Counted from the first letter of the stretch, positions 1-8,778 are shown. The stretch: DNA of 64,000 bases from Mycobacterium ahvazicum (GCF_900176255.2 NZ_FXEG02000002.1:2046001-2110000); one strand, 5' to 3'. A program made the numbers and translations. Notes: generated by a model from the sequence alone, not told the origin.

Positions 1-1
1 C

Positions 2-679
2 GAGGTCACCGTCGAGGTGCTCGACGTCGACATGGACCGCGAGCGGGTTTCGTTGTCGCTCAAGGCGACTCAGGAAGACCCGTGGCGCCACTTCGCCCGC
101 ACCCATGCCATCGGGCAGATCGTTCCTGGCAAGGTGACCAAGCTGGTGCCGTTCGGCGCGTTCGTGCGTGTCGAGGAGGGCATCGAAGGTCTGGTGCACA
201 TCTCGGAGCTGGCCGAGCGTCACGTCGAGGTGCCCGACCAGGTGGTCGCAGTCGGCGACGACGCGATGGTCAAGGTCATCGACATCGACCTGGAGCGCCG
301 CCGAATTTCGTTGTCGCTCAAGCAGGCCAACGAGGACTACACCGACGAGTTCGACCCCGCCAAGTACGGCATGGCCGACAGCTACGACGAGCAGGGCAAC
401 TACATCTTCCCCGAGGGCTTCGACTCCGAAACCAACGAGTGGATAGAAGGCTTCGACACTCAGCGCAACGAGTGGGAGGCCCGCTACGCCGAGGCCGAGC
501 GCCGGCACAAGATGCACACCGCGCAGATGGAGAAGTTCGCCGCTGCCGAAGCAGCCGGGCACGCCGACAGCGATCACGCGCCGGGCAACGGTGCGTCCTC
601 GCCGAAGGAGGCGGGCGGCTCGCTCGCCAGCGACGCTCAGCTGGCCGCGCTGCGCGAAAAACTCGCCGGCAACGCCTAA
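2..679 (+). CDS. rpsA: 30S ribosomal protein S1, C-terminal part (5' end outside window)
   Basis: This is the C-terminal 225 residues of ribosomal protein S1, which binds mRNA at the 30S platform. The reading frame is open from base 2, so the gene begins upstream of the window. Visible are the end of one S1 (OB-fold) repeat, ending in RVSLSLK, and one complete repeat running from GQIVPGKVTKLVPFGAF to RRISLSLKQA. An acidic and alanine-rich tail follows, ending LAALREKLAGNA, which is typical of the four-repeat mycobacterial S1. The GTG at base 17 is internal and is not the start. coaE follows after 6 bases and is probably co-transcribed. The tail is the region discussed for pyrazinoic-acid binding in M. 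tuberculosis (known of the family, not tested here). Confidence 0.97.
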   Translation, partial: EVTVEVLDVDMDRERVSLSLKATQEDPWRHFARTHAIGQIVPGKVTKLVPFGAFVRVEEGIEGLVHISELAERHVEVPDQVVAVGDDAMVKVIDIDLERRRISLSLKQANEDYTDEFDPAKYGMADSYDEQGNYIFPEGFDSETNEWIEGFDTQRNEWEARYAEAERRHKMHTAQMEKFAAAEAAGHADSDHAPGNGASSPKEAGGSLASDAQLAALREKLAGNA

Positions 680-685
680 CTCTCG

Positions 686-1900
686 ATGCTGCGCATCGGG
701 TTGACCGGTGGCATCGGCGCCGGGAAATCGGCGCTGTCCGCCACGTTCGCGGAATGCGGTGGGATCATCGTCGACGGCGACGTCATCTCCCGGGAGGTTG
801 TCCAGCCAGGCACCCCGGGGTTGGCGTCGCTCGTCGAGGCGTTTGGTGAGGACATCCTGCAGCCGGACGGATCGTTGGATCGTCCGGCCTTGGCCGCCAA
901 GGCTTTTGCCGACGACGAGGCTCGCCAGAAGCTGAATTCGATCGTTCATCCGCTGGTGGGCAAGCGGCGCGAGGAGATCATCGCCTCGGTGCCGGAGGAC
1001 TCGGTCGTCGTCGAGGACATTCCGCTGCTGGTGGAATCCGGTATGGCGCCGCTGTTTCCGTTGGTGATCATCGTGCACGCCGACGTGGAACTACGGGTGC
1101 GCCGACTGGTCGAGCAGCGCGGCATGTCCGAGGACGACGCCCGTGCCCGGATCGCAGCTCAGGCCAACGACGAGCAGCGTGAGGCCGTCGCCGACATCTG
1201 GCTCGATAACTCCGGCAGTCAAGAGGATTTGGTCAAGCGGGCCCATGAGGTGTGGAACGACCGAATTGTGCCGTTCGCGCACAATCTGGCCGAGCGGCGG
1301 TTCGTGCGCGCACCGGCACGCGTGGTGCCGGCCGATCCGACCTGGCCGGACCAGGCGCGCCGCATCGTCAACCGGCTGTCGGTGTCGTGCGGCCAGAAGG
1401 CGTTGCGCGTCGACCACATCGGATCGACCGCGGTGCCCGAGTTCGACGCCAAAGACGTGATCGACATCCAGATCACCGTTGAATCACTCGCGGTGGCAGA
1501 TGAACTCACCGAGGTCTTGCTCGCGGCTGGCTACCCGCGCATCGAGCATATCGAGCAGGACGACGTCAAGGCCGACGCGCGCAGCACGGTCAGCGATTAC
1601 GACCACAGCGACGATCCGACATTGTGGCGCAAGCGCATTCATGCTTCGGCCGATCCCGGACGCCCCACCAATGTGCACATCAGGGTGGCCGGCTGGCCCA
1701 ATCAGCAGTTCGCATTGTTATTCGTCGACTGGCTGGCCGCCAACCCCGGGGAACGGGCTACCTACCTGGCCGTCAAACACGCGGCTGAAAAGCCCGCCGA
1801 CGGCGACACGGCGATCTACGTCGAGGCCAAGGAACCATGGTTTGCCGACGCCTACCGCCGGGCCTGGGAGTGGGCGGATTTCACCGGCTGGCGGCCTTAG
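686..1900 (+). CDS. coaE: dephospho-CoA kinase with C-terminal GrpB/UPF0157 domain
   Basis: CoaE catalyses the last step of coenzyme A synthesis, ATP-dependent phosphorylation of dephospho-CoA at the 3'-hydroxyl, in the cytoplasm. The P-loop GGIGAGKS is at residues 8-15 and the kinase domain fills about residues 1-200. Residues from about 210 to the end form a GrpB-like (UPF0157) domain, recognisable by DHIGSTAVPEFDAKDVIDIQ. The 404-residue length matches the two-domain mycobacterial enzyme (about 407 in M. tuberculosis); most bacterial CoaE proteins have only the first domain. The ATG lies 6 bases after the rpsA stop. The added domain has been proposed to help folding of the mycobacterial enzyme (family knowledge). 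Confidence 0.97.
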   Translation: MLRIGLTGGIGAGKSALSATFAECGGIIVDGDVISREVVQPGTPGLASLVEAFGEDILQPDGSLDRPALAAKAFADDEARQKLNSIVHPLVGKRREEIIASVPEDSVVVEDIPLLVESGMAPLFPLVIIVHADVELRVRRLVEQRGMSEDDARARIAAQANDEQREAVADIWLDNSGSQEDLVKRAHEVWNDRIVPFAHNLAERRFVRAPARVVPADPTWPDQARRIVNRLSVSCGQKALRVDHIGSTAVPEFDAKDVIDIQITVESLAVADELTEVLLAAGYPRIEHIEQDDVKADARSTVSDYDHSDDPTLWRKRIHASADPGRPTNVHIRVAGWPNQQFALLFVDWLAANPGERATYLAVKHAAEKPADGDTAIYVEAKEPWFADAYRRAWEWADFTGWRP

Positions 1901-1903
1901 CTG

Positions 1904-2314
1904 CTACGTCGGCAGCGGCGCTCCACATTGCAGCGCACCGTTATTCGGGTCGGAATTGCCGGGTGTCGGCCGGACCATTTGGTCGGCCTGAACGAAAACG
2001 TTGTCGTCGACGTCGATCTCGCAGTGCACGTTCGCCGCGTAGGGGAAGTGCAGCACGATCCGCAGACCGGCCTGGGCCGGGTCGGGCAACACGGTGTTGG
2101 CCTCGAACGCGTTGCCCGGCATCGACGGAAGGTTCGTGGTGTTGGTCTTGCCGCCGTTGGTGACGAAGGTGGCCTGACTGCCGGTCGTCAGGGCGTCGAT
2201 CCTGGCGCGGTAGGTGATGTTGTGCAGGTCCGCATGGGCCGTTACGGGAATCAGCTGCGAGCCGATGACGGTGACCGCGACCACCGGCATAGACCAGCGC
2301 TTACGAGGGGTCAT
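1904..2314 (-). CDS. small secreted protein of unknown function
   Basis: A 136-residue protein with a clear Sec signal peptide: MTPRKRW, a hydrophobic core (VVAVTVIGSQLIPV) and a likely signal peptidase site after THA or AHA near residue 28. The mature part has two cysteines (in HCEID and LQCGAP) that could form a disulfide. It shows no membrane segment and no enzyme motif I recognise. Its ATG lies 24 bases downstream of the stop of the DNA glycosylase gene on the same strand, so it may be the last gene of that operon. It ends 3 bases from the convergent coaE stop. Function unknown; the gene call rests on the signal peptide and operon position. Confidence 0.75.
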   Translation of the reverse strand: MTPRKRWSMPVVAVTVIGSQLIPVTAHADLHNITYRARIDALTTGSQATFVTNGGKTNTTNLPSMPGNAFEANTVLPDPAQAGLRIVLHFPYAANVHCEIDVDDNVFVQADQMVRPTPGNSDPNNGALQCGAPLPT

Positions 2315-2338
2315 AGTTGCAGAGATTACGCCCAGAGG

Positions 2339-3115
2339 CTAACGCTGGCAGTTCGGGCACCACAACGACATCCGGCCGCTCACCCGGCGCCGGCACAGGC
2401 GCGTCCCGCAGCGCGGGCAAGCAGGATCCGGTTCGTCACGCACCCTCGTCAGCCATCGAGGCAGTCCCGGCACCCGGCCGTGCCGGACCGCGGTGTGCAG
2501 CACCTGGGTCATCGCGGTGTGCAGGCGCTTCACCTCGTCCGCCGCGAGCTCGGCGACCGGGTGGGTGGGTCGTAACCTGGCCCGCCAGCAGATTTCGTCG
2601 GTCAGCAGATTGCCCAGGCCGGCAATCACCGACTGGTCCATCAGTGTCGGCTTCAGCTGACCGTGCCGGCCGCCGAGCACGTCGCGGAAGACCGGCAGGC
2701 TCATGCCCAGCGCGTCGGGACCCTGCCGGCCGAGTACCTCCGCGAGGTCGTCGTCGTCATCGGCCAGCCACACTCCGCGCAGTTTGCGCAGGTCGGCGTA
2801 GCGCAGTTCGCCTTTGTCGAGCGAGACCGCCAGGCGTTCGTACTTCTCACGCTCCGTCTCGGTGCCGGCGAAGTACGGGTGCCCGGTCATACCACTGTGG
2901 ATAACCAGCGTCGGACCGTCGGTGGGCAGTATCAGCCACTTGCCATGGCGGCGCGGTGTGCGGAAGCGGTGCCCGTCGAGACGCCGGCCGAGTGCGGCGG
3001 CGGACGTGTTGCGCAGAATGCCGGGGTCGCGCACCTGCACGCGCTGAATTCGGCGGCGGGGCAGGGTATCTGCCAACTCGCGCCGGAATCCCTCGACGTC
3101 GGGTAGTTCAGGCAC
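2339..3115 (-). CDS. Fpg/Nei-family DNA glycosylase/AP lyase
   Basis: A base-excision repair enzyme that removes oxidised bases and nicks the abasic site. The N-terminus is MPELPDVEGF: Pro2 (the Schiff-base nucleophile once Met1 is removed) and Glu3 are intact, and a lysine follows in HGKW (about K59). The helix-two-turn-helix reads DQSVIAGLGNLLTDEI. A C-terminal zinc finger has CPRCG and CPNC cysteine pairs. The length (258) fits the family. Mycobacteria have several paralogues (Fpg1, Fpg2, Nei1, Nei2); this one resembles Nei2 more than Fpg, but the subtype cannot be fixed by eye. The start overlaps the end of the polymerase gene by 8 bases, so it is translationally coupled to the ligase cassette. 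Confidence 0.92.
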   Translation of the reverse strand: MPELPDVEGFRRELADTLPRRRIQRVQVRDPGILRNTSAAALGRRLDGHRFRTPRRHGKWLILPTDGPTLVIHSGMTGHPYFAGTETEREKYERLAVSLDKGELRYADLRKLRGVWLADDDDDLAEVLGRQGPDALGMSLPVFRDVLGGRHGQLKPTLMDQSVIAGLGNLLTDEICWRARLRPTHPVAELAADEVKRLHTAMTQVLHTAVRHGRVPGLPRWLTRVRDEPDPACPRCGTRLCRRRVSGRMSLWCPNCQR

Positions 3116-3998
3116 GCAGCTTCGCCAACCGCTCTCGCGGTCCGGTCAGTGAGCGGGCGTGCCGGTACATGTCTGCCCACGGATCGCCCTGGCCGCTCAG
3201 TCGTTTGGGAAGGTCGCCGATGGTGAACCGGTCCGCTCGCAGGCCGCGGGTGTCGAGTTCGTCCCACTCGAGCGGAGTTGCCACCGGGGCGGTAGGGCGA
3301 GCTCGGACCGCATACGGCGCGACGGCAGTCTGCGCGTATGCATTTCGCATGATGTCGAGGTACACCCGGTCGCCGCGCTTGTCCTTTCGGGCTTCCACGG
3401 TGCGGTGCGCGTCGTCGTCGGCCACGACGACTTCGGCGACGTCCCGGGCGAACTGCCGAGCGGTATCGAAGTCGGCTTCGGGCCGCAGCGGCACCACGAC
3501 GTGCAGTCCGCGCGATCCGGTGGTCTGCACGTAGCGTGCCAGTCCCAGCTCGTCCAGCACGTCGGCCAGCGCGTGGGCGGTCGCGCGGACCACGGCGAAG
3601 TCGGTGTCCGACGGATCGAGGTCGAAGACCAATCGGTCCGGATGATGTAGCCGGTCTTTCCGCGACTGCCAGATGTGCAGGGTGATGCAGCTCTGGTTTG
3701 CCAGCCAGCGCAGGGCTTCCGGGCGTTCGACCAGTGGATGCACCAGGGTGCCGCCTTCCTTGGCGACTTCGACGCCGGGCATCCAGTCCGGCAGAGTGTC
3801 AGCGAAATCCTGTTGTACGAAACCCTTTTCACCGATCCCACGGGGAAACCTCTGCACGGTCACGGCGCGGCCCTTGAGGTGCGGGAGCATGGTGTCAGCC
3901 ACTTCGCCGTAGTAGTCGGCCAGCTCCCGCTTGGTGATACCGCTCTGCGGAAACAAGACGCGATCCGGATGGGTGATCTCGACATCAATGCGTGGCAT
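3108..3998 (-). CDS. LigD-type (archaeo-eukaryotic primase) polymerase domain protein
   Basis: A stand-alone 296-residue version of the LigD polymerase domain, which fills gaps and extends ends with dNTPs or rNTPs during non-homologous end joining. The catalytic aspartates are present: FDLDPS gives D126 and D128, and RVYLDIM gives D215. TTGSRGLHVVVPL is the conserved core. I chose the ATG giving MPRIDVEITHPDRVLF because homology begins there; the frame runs 30 codons further upstream but that part lies inside the ligase gene. The start overlaps the ligase stop by one base (TGATG). M. tuberculosis LigD carries this domain fused at its N-terminus; stand-alone versions (PolD1/PolD2 type) are also known in mycobacteria. 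Confidence 0.93.
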   Translation of the reverse strand: MPRIDVEITHPDRVLFPQSGITKRELADYYGEVADTMLPHLKGRAVTVQRFPRGIGEKGFVQQDFADTLPDWMPGVEVAKEGGTLVHPLVERPEALRWLANQSCITLHIWQSRKDRLHHPDRLVFDLDPSDTDFAVVRATAHALADVLDELGLARYVQTTGSRGLHVVVPLRPEADFDTARQFARDVAEVVVADDDAHRTVEARKDKRGDRVYLDIMRNAYAQTAVAPYAVRARPTAPVATPLEWDELDTRGLRADRFTIGDLPKRLSGQGDPWADMYRHARSLTGPRERLAKLRA

Positions 3999-4996
3999 CA
4001 GTGTGTCTCCCGTACCACATCGCCGGGGTCCTTGTCGGTCCGTAGTCCCTGGTAGCGCGGATGGCGCAGCTTGCCGTCGCGCGTCCACTCAGTAAACCCG
4101 ATCTGGGCCACCAACTCCGGACGCACCCACCGGGCACCGTTTTGGCGCACCAATCCCCGGGTGAACGGCGGTGTGTCCTGCTCGATCGGGAAGAGCCGCT
4201 CGTGCAGGGCGCGCAGCGTGGCCTCATCGAAGCCGGTACCGACTTTGCCTGCGTAGACAAGGTCGCCGTCGTCGTAGTAGCCGATCAGCAACGCACCCAA
4301 TGCGATTCGGCTACCACTCGGACTCGTGTAGCCGCCGACAACGAATTCCTGGTCGCGAACGCACTTGAACTTCAGCCAATTTCTCGAGCGGCCACTCTCG
4401 TAGGTGGAGTCGGCCCGCTTGGCGATCACTCCTTCGTCGCCGCGCCGGCACGCGGCCTGATAGGCGGCGAGGCCGGCGCCGACGCGGTGGGCGGTGTTGC
4501 GCAACGGATCACCGAAGCTGATCGCGTCGCGCAACAAGCGTTTACGCCACTTCAGCGGCAGCTCGGTGGTGCACTTGCCGTCGAGGTGCAGCAGGTCGAA
4601 AAGGTAGTAATAGACCCGGATTCGGGACGCGCGGGCCACGTTCGGGTCGGTGATGCCCAGCCGTCCCTGCAACCTGGCGAAGCTGGTACGGCGTCCCTGG
4701 AACGCCACGACCTCACCGTCCACCACGAATCGGGTGGTTTGCTGCGCGGCGACTGCGTCGACGAGCTCCGGATAGGTTCCGTTGAGCGGCTGGCGATTCC
4801 GTGATAGCAACCGGATGCGATCACCGTCGCGAAACACCAGGCATCGCATGCCGTCGAACTTGCGCTCGAAAATCCAGTTCGGGTCGGAGAATCTCTTGTC
4901 GGTCAGGGTGGCCAGCGTGGGAGCTCGCCAGTCCGGCACCGTCTCGTCGCGCAATGCGTCGCGTACCGAGTCGGGCAGGCCGGCGAGATCGGTCAT
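3998..4996 (-). CDS. ATP-dependent DNA ligase (LigC/LigD type)
   Basis: A 332-residue ATP-dependent DNA ligase consisting of adenylation and OB-fold domains only. Motif I is KFDGMR, with the adenylated lysine at about K46. VVDGEVVAF is motif III, EGVIAKRADSTY motif IV and WLKFKC motif V; the C-terminal RHPRYQGLRTDK resembles the LigD OB-fold end. It seals nicks in end joining or base-excision repair. It sits between the phosphoesterase gene (4-base ATGA overlap) and the polymerase gene (1-base overlap). Together the three proteins carry all three LigD activities as separate chains. The product is distinct from the essential NAD-dependent LigA. I give no symbol because ligC/ligD assignment needs a tree. 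Confidence 0.95.
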   Translation of the reverse strand: MTDLAGLPDSVRDALRDETVPDWRAPTLATLTDKRFSDPNWIFERKFDGMRCLVFRDGDRIRLLSRNRQPLNGTYPELVDAVAAQQTTRFVVDGEVVAFQGRRTSFARLQGRLGITDPNVARASRIRVYYYLFDLLHLDGKCTTELPLKWRKRLLRDAISFGDPLRNTAHRVGAGLAAYQAACRRGDEGVIAKRADSTYESGRSRNWLKFKCVRDQEFVVGGYTSPSGSRIALGALLIGYYDDGDLVYAGKVGTGFDEATLRALHERLFPIEQDTPPFTRGLVRQNGARWVRPELVAQIGFTEWTRDGKLRHPRYQGLRTDKDPGDVVRETH

Positions 4997-5568
4997 GACG
5001 ATTTATCCAGGTCGTCCAGGGTGCGGCCGGACAACACCGATTCGGGTTGACTTCTCACCGGTTGGCGCCGAGGGTCCGCACCCTCGTCTTTGCGTTTGAT
5101 CAGCAGCCAGGTCTCGTCCGCGCCGTCCCGAACCTTGGTAAGGGTGAAGCCGCCGGTCAGCTTCTCGCCCTGCAAATGGAACGAAACATGGCCGCGAGCC
5201 AGGCATTCGGCCATCTCGTATGCGGTCTCGTTGGTGTAGCTGCCCCGGTCCCAGACGATCACCGGCCCGGCGCCGTACTCACCCTCGGGGATCACGCCTT
5301 CGAATTCCGCGTAGTCCAGCGGGTGATCCTCGGTCCGGCGTGCCAGCCGGCGGTCTCTGGGGTTCGCGGACGGCCCGTTGGCGATCACCCAGGAAACGAG
5401 CACGCCCTGGATCTCCAGGCGCAGGTCGTAGTGGTCGCTGCGGGCGGCGTGGTGCTGAATCACGAAGGACGGCTCGGTCGTGCCGGCACGACGTCGACGC
5501 CCGAGCCGCCCACGCGGTTCGGGGCTGCGCCGGAAACGCCGCTTACGCCGGTACTCACTCAAAGGCAT
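4993..5568 (-). CDS. LigD-type 3'-phosphoesterase domain protein
   Basis: A stand-alone 191-residue LigD phosphoesterase domain, which trims 3'-phosphates and 3'-ribonucleotides from DNA ends. All residues known as catalytic in the Pseudomonas domain appear conserved: QHHAARSDHYDLRLE supplies H40, H46, D48 and R50, and EDHPLDYAEFEG supplies H82 and Y86. GEYGAGPVIVWDRG follows. The N-terminus is very basic (about 14 Arg/Lys in the first 30 residues), as in LigD phosphoesterase domains. The ATG is 9 bases after the DUF402 stop and the gene overlaps the ligase gene by ATGA. In M. tuberculosis this domain is the central part of one large LigD. Confidence 0.93.
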   Translation of the reverse strand: MPLSEYRRKRRFRRSPEPRGRLGRRRRAGTTEPSFVIQHHAARSDHYDLRLEIQGVLVSWVIANGPSANPRDRRLARRTEDHPLDYAEFEGVIPEGEYGAGPVIVWDRGSYTNETAYEMAECLARGHVSFHLQGEKLTGGFTLTKVRDGADETWLLIKRKDEGADPRRQPVRSQPESVLSGRTLDDLDKSS

Positions 5569-5577
5569 ACCGCAGAG

Positions 5578-6111
5578 TTACCCGGGCGCCCGCTGCGAAA
5601 ACTGGTGCCGCTGGCGCCAGGTGAGTTCGATGCCGTCACCGCCCAGCCAGCGCTGCAGGTCGTAGCCGTTCCGGGCCAGCCCCTCGACGGCATGCACCGC
5701 GCGACGCACCGCCTGGTCGGCAACCTCGGGAGTCAGCAGCCCGTGCCGGACGGCATCGAGCAGCTCGTCGACATCGGCCAACGCCGCGCCGGAGCCGGTG
5801 CGCACCTCGATATCGAGGTAGTGGTCCTCCGAGCTCCACACGTCCGGGCCGGGCACATATTCGCCCACATCCAGGTAGTAGTCGTGGTCGCGCTGGTGGC
5901 CCGGGTTGAAGTGGAACACCGTGGCGCGCAATCCCAGCGCCGGCAACAGCCACGATTCCAGGTAGTGGAACTGGGCGCGGCCCGGAGTCGGCCGGGCGAT
6001 ATAGAGCCCCCACGGGTGCACCGCATACTCGTCGACCGCCCGCACAATGCCTTTGGGGTCGGTGTTGGTGCGGGCGCGCAGGTCGAACGTTTCGTGCTTC
6101 GGAGGGTGGAT
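5578..6111 (-). CDS. DUF402 (FomD-like) protein, Rv1632c orthologue, probable AUC start
   Basis: A DUF402-family protein, orthologue by position of Rv1632c. DUF402 proteins related to FomD can hydrolyse nucleotide-linked substrates (family knowledge); the cellular role here is unknown. The conserved core includes VDEYAVHPWGLYIARP and the DHYLDIEV acidic stretch. The first standard start is a GTG at 6045, but the frame upstream still encodes family-like protein (IHPPKHETFDLRARTNTDPK) and reaches a TAA at 6121-6123 without ATG, GTG or TTG. An ATC at 6111 has an AAGG sequence 7 bases upstream, so I propose AUC initiation, giving 177 residues; otherwise the product is 155 residues. It sits between the ABC transporter gene and the phosphoesterase gene on the same strand. 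Confidence 0.8.
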   Translation of the reverse strand: MHPPKHETFDLRARTNTDPKGIVRAVDEYAVHPWGLYIARPTPGRAQFHYLESWLLPALGLRATVFHFNPGHQRDHDYYLDVGEYVPGPDVWSSEDHYLDIEVRTGSGAALADVDELLDAVRHGLLTPEVADQAVRRAVHAVEGLARNGYDLQRWLGGDGIELTWRQRHQFSQRAPG

Positions 6112-6138
6112 GGCGTTACCTTACCGGGATCGCGGCCC

Positions 6139-8778
6139 TCAGCGTCGCAGCCGGATCTTCCACCGGACGAAACCGAGATAGCACAACGACAGGGCGCCCA
6201 GCATGCCCATGTCGAACAGCCAGGTTTTCACGGTGTGCTGCCAGAAGCGATCCTGGGAGAGCAGCGAATCCGGCACCAGGTGCCGCAGGTCGACCGTCGA
6301 GGCCGCCGCGGCGTAACCCCAGCGCGCCGGCATCACAAATGACAGCTGATCGAGCCCGAGCCGGCCGGTCACCGGGACCATGCCGCCGCACAGCACCAGC
6401 TGCGCCATCACGGCCACCACGAACAGCGGCATGATCTGCTCGCTGGAGCGGACCAGCGACGAAATCGCCAGGCCGAGAATGGCCGATGCGACGCAGGTCG
6501 CCGCGACGGTCGCGAACAGCTCGACGGTGGCCGCGACCGTGCCATGCCCCAGCAGCAGGCCGCCTCGCGTCGGGGCGCTCTTGCCGATCACCACGATCGC
6601 GGTGATGATCGCCGACTGCACGATCGCGAACCCGCAAAAGACCGCGGTTTTGGCCAGCAGGTAAGCGGTCGTGGACAGCCCGACGGCCTGCTCACGCTGG
6701 AAGATGGCGCGTTCACCCACCAGGTCGCGGATCGTCAGCGCGGTGCCCATGAACGCCGCGGCGGGCATCAGCAGAGCCAGTATCTGAGCGGCTTCGTCGG
6801 GTGTGCCCGCGTTTGCCCCGGGCAGATGAAACCCGTTCGAGCCCGGAACCGTCAGCGACAGCGACCCCAGGATGAACGGCAACAGCGCCAGGAAGACGAA
6901 GTAGGCGCGGTCGGCGACGACCAGGCGGATCTGCCGGCGCGCGATCGTCGAGATCTGGCGCCGCACGCTGGTATGGACCGGTTCGCCCAGTTCTGCGGGC
7001 TCATCGTCCTTGGCCGCCATCGGTTTCCGGCGCTGGGCCTCGTTGCGTTCCAGAAAGCGCCGGTTGGCTTCCTCGGGATCGGCGCCCACCTTGGTGAAAA
7101 TCTTGGCCCAGTTGGTGGTGCCCATCGCGGGACCGATCTGGTCCGGCGGGCCGCAGTAGGCCGTCTTCCCGCCCGGCGCCACCAACAGCAGCTGGTCGCA
7201 CAGTTCGAGGTAGGACAGCATGTGCGTCACCACGATCACCACGCGACCGGCGTCGGCCAGCTGGCGCAGCATCATCATCACCTGGTGGTCGAGCGCGGGA
7301 TCCAGGCCCGACGTCGGCTCGTCCAGGATCAGCAGCGACGGACCGGTCAGCAGTTCCAGCGCGACCGAGGCGCGTTTGCGCTGGCCGCCCGACAGCTTGT
7401 CGACTCGGGTTTCGGCGTGTTTGGTCAGGTCGAGTTCCTCGAGCACCTGCGTGACGACCTTGGCGCGGTCGGCTTTGCTGGTGTCGGGTGGCAGCCGCAG
7501 TTCAGCGGCATAGCCCAGCGCCTGGTTCACGGTCAGCTGGCGGTGCACGACGTCGTCCTGCGGCACCATGCCGATCCTGCTGCGCAAGGACGCATATTCG
7601 GCGTGAATGTTGTGGCCCTCGAACGTGGCTGACCCGGAGCTGGGCGTGGTGTAGCCGGCGATCAGCCGGGCCAGCGTGCTCTTCCCGGCGCCGGATCCGC
7701 CGATGACGGCGGTCAAAGTCCCGGGACGGGCGGTCAGCGAGATGTTGTCGAGCAGCTGTTTGCCGTTGTCGACGACGTACTTGACGTCGCGCACCTCGAG
7801 GCCGCCGGAACGCGTCGCCGCCTCGCTCAGCTTGGTCAGGGTGCCGTCACGCACCACCAGGTCGACGTTGCCGATGGTGACCACGTCGTCGTCGCTCAGG
7901 ATTGCCGAGCCGACCCGGGTGCCGTTGACGAAGGTCCCGTTGATGCTGTTGTCCCGGATTTCCAGGCCCAGCGACGTCGGCACCAACGTGGCGTGCTGGC
8001 GCGAGGCCAGGACGTCGGACACGACGATGTCGTTCTCGGGTGCGCGCCCGATCGTCATCGCGTCGGCGGTACCCGCGGCCGACGACGAACGCGGTGAGAG
8101 CAACTTCACAAACCGCGTCGCGAGGTTGGACACGTCGGCGGTCTTGGCGTCGATCACGGTGGACTGGGCGGGCGGTGCCCCGTCCACCGCGGCCGGCGTG
8201 CGTAGCGATTCGGCGTTGACGACGGTGAGTTCCTCGGGGGGTGTCGCGCGTGGCGGCGGTGGCATCCGTGGCGGAACCTTGCGCGGATGTGTACCGGGAT
8301 GCCTTGGCGGGCCGGGCATTTGAGGTTGCGAACGCCGAAGTGGCTGGCGCGGCGGCGGGAGCGGCTGCGACGTGGTGGTCGGTGGGTCGGGCATCGCGGA
8401 CCAGGCGATGGTGGGTGGGCCAGAATCCGGGGTCGGCCTGGCTCGGGGCGGCCGGCTGGACTGGCCTTGTTGCGGTCCGATGGCGAAGGTCAGCCGGGGT
8501 CCCTGGGGGTTTCCGACGTGGATGCTCTGGCCGTCGTGCAGGTCGACGACCGGCATTCGATAGCCGTTGACGTAGGTCCCGTTCAGCGACCCGTTGTCGA
8601 TTGCCAGCCAGCGGCCTTGGTCGAAGCGCAGGATCAGGTGCGCACGGGATATCCGCGGGTCGGCGATGCGCAGATCGGCGTGCTGATCGCGTCCGACGAT
8701 CACTTCTTGGCCTGCGGCGAAGGTTCGTTGAGACCCGTCGTGCCGAATCGTCAGGACAGGAGGGGCGGGTCGATTCAC
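6139..8778 (-). CDS. FHA-domain ABC transporter (Rv1747-like)
   Basis: An 879-residue ABC half-transporter of the Rv1747 type. Order: FHA domain 1 (about residues 10-100, with RISRAH and SLNGTYVNG), a proline/threonine-rich linker (about 105-215), FHA domain 2 (about 240-315, ASRQHA and INGTFVNG), and an ABC ATPase with Walker A GGSGAGKS (360-367), signature LSGGQ (462-466) and Walker B LLILDE (482-487). A C-terminal block of about six membrane helices follows. In M. tuberculosis the FHA domains of Rv1747 bind threonines phosphorylated by PknF. Here a PknF-like gene is divergent, 193 bases away. Rv1747 has been linked to export of cell-envelope glycolipids. The start is a GTG at 8778. Confidence 0.94.
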   Translation of the reverse strand: MNRPAPPVLTIRHDGSQRTFAAGQEVIVGRDQHADLRIADPRISRAHLILRFDQGRWLAIDNGSLNGTYVNGYRMPVVDLHDGQSIHVGNPQGPRLTFAIGPQQGQSSRPPRARPTPDSGPPTIAWSAMPDPPTTTSQPLPPPRQPLRRSQPQMPGPPRHPGTHPRKVPPRMPPPPRATPPEELTVVNAESLRTPAAVDGAPPAQSTVIDAKTADVSNLATRFVKLLSPRSSSAAGTADAMTIGRAPENDIVVSDVLASRQHATLVPTSLGLEIRDNSINGTFVNGTRVGSAILSDDDVVTIGNVDLVVRDGTLTKLSEAATRSGGLEVRDVKYVVDNGKQLLDNISLTARPGTLTAVIGGSGAGKSTLARLIAGYTTPSSGSATFEGHNIHAEYASLRSRIGMVPQDDVVHRQLTVNQALGYAAELRLPPDTSKADRAKVVTQVLEELDLTKHAETRVDKLSGGQRKRASVALELLTGPSLLILDEPTSGLDPALDHQVMMMLRQLADAGRVVIVVTHMLSYLELCDQLLLVAPGGKTAYCGPPDQIGPAMGTTNWAKIFTKVGADPEEANRRFLERNEAQRRKPMAAKDDEPAELGEPVHTSVRRQISTIARRQIRLVVADRAYFVFLALLPFILGSLSLTVPGSNGFHLPGANAGTPDEAAQILALLMPAAAFMGTALTIRDLVGERAIFQREQAVGLSTTAYLLAKTAVFCGFAIVQSAIITAIVVIGKSAPTRGGLLLGHGTVAATVELFATVAATCVASAILGLAISSLVRSSEQIMPLFVVAVMAQLVLCGGMVPVTGRLGLDQLSFVMPARWGYAAAASTVDLRHLVPDSLLSQDRFWQHTVKTWLFDMGMLGALSLCYLGFVRWKIRLRR

